A stretch of DNA of 64,000 nt, taken from contig JADCRD010000002.1 of the NCBI GenBank assembly GCA_014946745.1, forward strand, positions 806,001-870,000, written 5' to 3'. The stretch comes from Lysobacterales bacterium. GTDB lineage: Bacteria; Pseudomonadota; Gammaproteobacteria; Xanthomonadales; Xanthomonadaceae. The translations under genes and the position numbers were made by a program. The first letter of the stretch is position 1; every line of letters starts with the position of its first letter. The notes under the pieces are model-generated. The model was not told the origin of the DNA. It saw only the letters and a program-made list of their open reading frames with translations, and ran no database searches. Of the stretch, positions 62,549 to 64,000 are shown one piece after another.

Positions 62549-64000
62549 ATGCCGTTCTCTTCCGCGCCTCTGCGACCCGCCGCTGCCAGCACGCCGCCCG
62601 CCGATGCCGCGGCGGCCCTGGTGCAGCTGCTGTCGGCACCCAGCCTGGAAGAGTTCGCCCGCCGTCTGCTCGCCCTGCTGCCGCTCGAACCCGGTGCAGC
62701 GCCGCCGCGCATGCTGCATGCCCTGCGCTGGCCCGAGGCGATCAGCGCCACCCCCGCCGGCGCCGAGGGCCTGGAGCTGGCGCTGGCCGAGGCCGCCCTG
62801 ATGGCCGCCGACGGCGTACAGCTCGCGCCAAACGGCCAACGCCAGGCGACCCTGCTCGCGGCGCATTCCGGCGGCGGCGCCGTGGTTCTGCTGTCGGCCC
62901 CGGGGCCGCAGCCCAGCCTCAGCGGCTGGCCGCCTGAGGTGCTGGGCCCGCTGCTGTCGGCGCGCCTGCAGGAGCTGATCGAGATCGCCCTGCTGCACGA
63001 CAGCCTGCGCCAGCTCGAACACACCGAACGCGTGCAGCGGGCGCTGTTCGCGATCACCGAGATGGCCGCCGAAGAGCAGGATCGCGCCGCCATGCTGCGC
63101 GGTCTGCACGGCATCGTCGCCAGCCTGATGTACGCCGAGAACTTCTACATCGCCCAGTTCGATGCCGACCAGCAGGCCGTGGAGTTCATCTACTTCGCCG
63201 ACGCCAACGACGAATCGCTGGCGGTCGAGCTGTATCAGCCGAAGCCGCTGGAGCACTACCGCCACCGCCTCACCTGGCATGTCCTGACCAGCGGGCACCC
63301 GCTGCGCGGCAGCCTCGACGAGATCGAGACCCAGGTGCAGGGCCCCCTGCGCCGCTACGGCAGCGAACCACACAGCTGGCTGGGCGTGCCAATGACCGCC
63401 AACGGGCGGGTGCGCGGCATGCTGGCGGTGCAGACCTACACCGAGGCCATCCATTTCAGCGCCGCCGACCAGGCTCTGCTGGGCTATGTCGGCAGCCACA
63501 TCTTGACCGCGCTGGAGCGCCGCCGCTCGCGCGCTGAACTGGAAGCCCTGGTCGCCGCGCGCACCGACGAGCTGGCCCAGGCCAATCTGGGCTTGATCAA
63601 CGAAGTCCGCGAGCGCGAGCGCGGCGAGCGCCTGCAGGCCGCCCTGTACCGGATCGCCGAGATCGCCGGCAAGGACATCGATACCGACCAGTTCTGCGCG
63701 GCGCTGCATGCGATCGTCGGCAGCCTGATCCCGGCGCAAAACTTCTATATCGCCCTGGTCTCGGACGACGGCAACACCCTGCACTTCCCTTACTTCGTCG
63801 ACGAGACGCCGGGCGTGCCCGACTCGCGGCCGATGGGCAACAGCATCACCGAGTACGTGATCCGCAAGGGTGCGCCGCTGCTCGCCGATCTCGGTGGCAT
63901 CGAGGCGCTGGTGGCTGCGGGCGAGTGCGAGGTCAAAGGTGCGGTGGCGCTGTCCTGGCTGGGCGTGCCGCTGATCGGCGCGCATCGGGTCATCGGTGCC
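62549..64000 (+). CDS. Double-GAF sensor protein, partial (C-terminus beyond the window)
   Basis: 484 residues are visible from ATG 62549 (MPFSSAPLRPAAASTPPADA); no stop before 64000. Two similar GAF domains follow an N-terminal helical region: residues ~170-330 (ALFAITEMAAEEQDRAAMLR; LMYAENFYIAQFDADQQAVE; SWLGVPMTANGRVRGMLAVQ) and ~370-484 (ALYRIAEIAGKDIDTDQFCA; LIPAQNFYIALVSDDGNTLH; SWLGVPLIGAHRVIG). A coiled-coil-like linker joins them. Proteins of this layout usually end in GGDEF or histidine kinase domains, but that part is outside the window. Linked to EPS regulation by position only. Confidence 0.75.
   Translation, partial: MPFSSAPLRPAAASTPPADAAAALVQLLSAPSLEEFARRLLALLPLEPGAAPPRMLHALRWPEAISATPAGAEGLELALAEAALMAADGVQLAPNGQRQATLLAAHSGGGAVVLLSAPGPQPSLSGWPPEVLGPLLSARLQELIEIALLHDSLRQLEHTERVQRALFAITEMAAEEQDRAAMLRGLHGIVASLMYAENFYIAQFDADQQAVEFIYFADANDESLAVELYQPKPLEHYRHRLTWHVLTSGHPLRGSLDEIETQVQGPLRRYGSEPHSWLGVPMTANGRVRGMLAVQTYTEAIHFSAADQALLGYVGSHILTALERRRSRAELEALVAARTDELAQANLGLINEVRERERGERLQAALYRIAEIAGKDIDTDQFCAALHAIVGSLIPAQNFYIALVSDDGNTLHFPYFVDETPGVPDSRPMGNSITEYVIRKGAPLLADLGGIEALVAAGECEVKGAVALSWLGVPLIGAHRVIGA

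Noticed and set aside
60977-63985. 1,002-residue open frame on the minus strand
   Set aside because: Antisense to the sugar transferase and double-GAF genes, rich in Gln/His/Asp and without known motifs.

Overview
The window is very GC-rich, densely coded chromosomal DNA, most likely from a gammaproteobacterium of the Lysobacterales (Xanthomonadales). Support for this comes from the Xanthomonas-type PdxJ N-terminus, from three secreted proteins ending in the same short F-x-DG-[FM]-E tail, and from CRP/Clp-like operators in front of polysaccharide genes. Most of the window is an extracellular-polysaccharide (EPS) locus of the exosortase-A-associated type, although no exosortase gene is visible.

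Layout. 1-5.3 kb (minus): two exosortase-A-type alpha/beta hydrolases, galE, a VanZ-like protein, glmS and the start of pdxJ, mostly with ATGA stop/start overlaps. 5.7-8.0 kb: a secreted PD40/HZS-alpha-like protein with a CxxCH motif. 8.6-17.0 kb: O-antigen-ligase-like polymerase, an uncharacterised membrane-anchored protein, a hexapeptide acetyltransferase, GT2 and GT4 glycosyltransferases, a Wzx-like flippase and a polysaccharide deacetylase. 17.3-23.1 kb: an island of lower GC with small plus-strand genes separated by attC recombination sites. It is an integron cassette array without a visible integrase, split by an IS5-family element inserted in an attC core, and carries an Mrr-type endonuclease cassette. 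23.1-30.6 kb: mixed genes (two small cassette-like genes, an exported protein, a 0.8 kb composite repeat array, membrane proteins, a GlxA-type AraC regulator divergent from a rhodanese, palindromic repeats). 30.6-36.7 kb: two overlapping glycosyltransferases, a secreted beta-helix protein and the exosortase-A-type PLP decarboxylase. 36.7-41.5 kb (minus): an ECF sigma factor, a Ser/Thr kinase and a secreted beta-propeller protein. 41.7-44.2 kb: a TPR-methyltransferase-like fusion and a 195-bp tandem repeat. 44.2-59.3 kb (minus): one ~15 kb operon of UDP-glucuronate epimerase, a 3,783-residue NRPS-PKS-aminotransferase megasynthase, acetyltransferase, acyl carrier protein and acyl-CoA/AMP ligase. 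59.7-64 kb: nucleotide-sugar dehydrogenase, divergent XrtA-type sugar-phosphate transferase, and a double-GAF protein cut by the window end.

Working model (inference): sugar nucleotides are made by GlmS, GalE, the dehydrogenase and the epimerase. The EpsB_2-type transferase starts the lipid-linked repeat, which the glycosyltransferases extend, acetyltransferases and deacetylase modify, and the flippase and ligase-like polymerase export and polymerise. The megasynthase with its downstream ACP and ligase, and perhaps the decarboxylase, probably makes an amino-acyl/beta-amino-acyl group that decorates the polymer or a partner. Five sites resembling CRP/Clp operators (TGTG-N8-CACA) lie in front of these transcription units and may tie them into one regulon. 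The most unusual items are the megasynthase operon, this shared operator set, the C-terminal F-x-DG-[FM]-E tail and the integron-type array.
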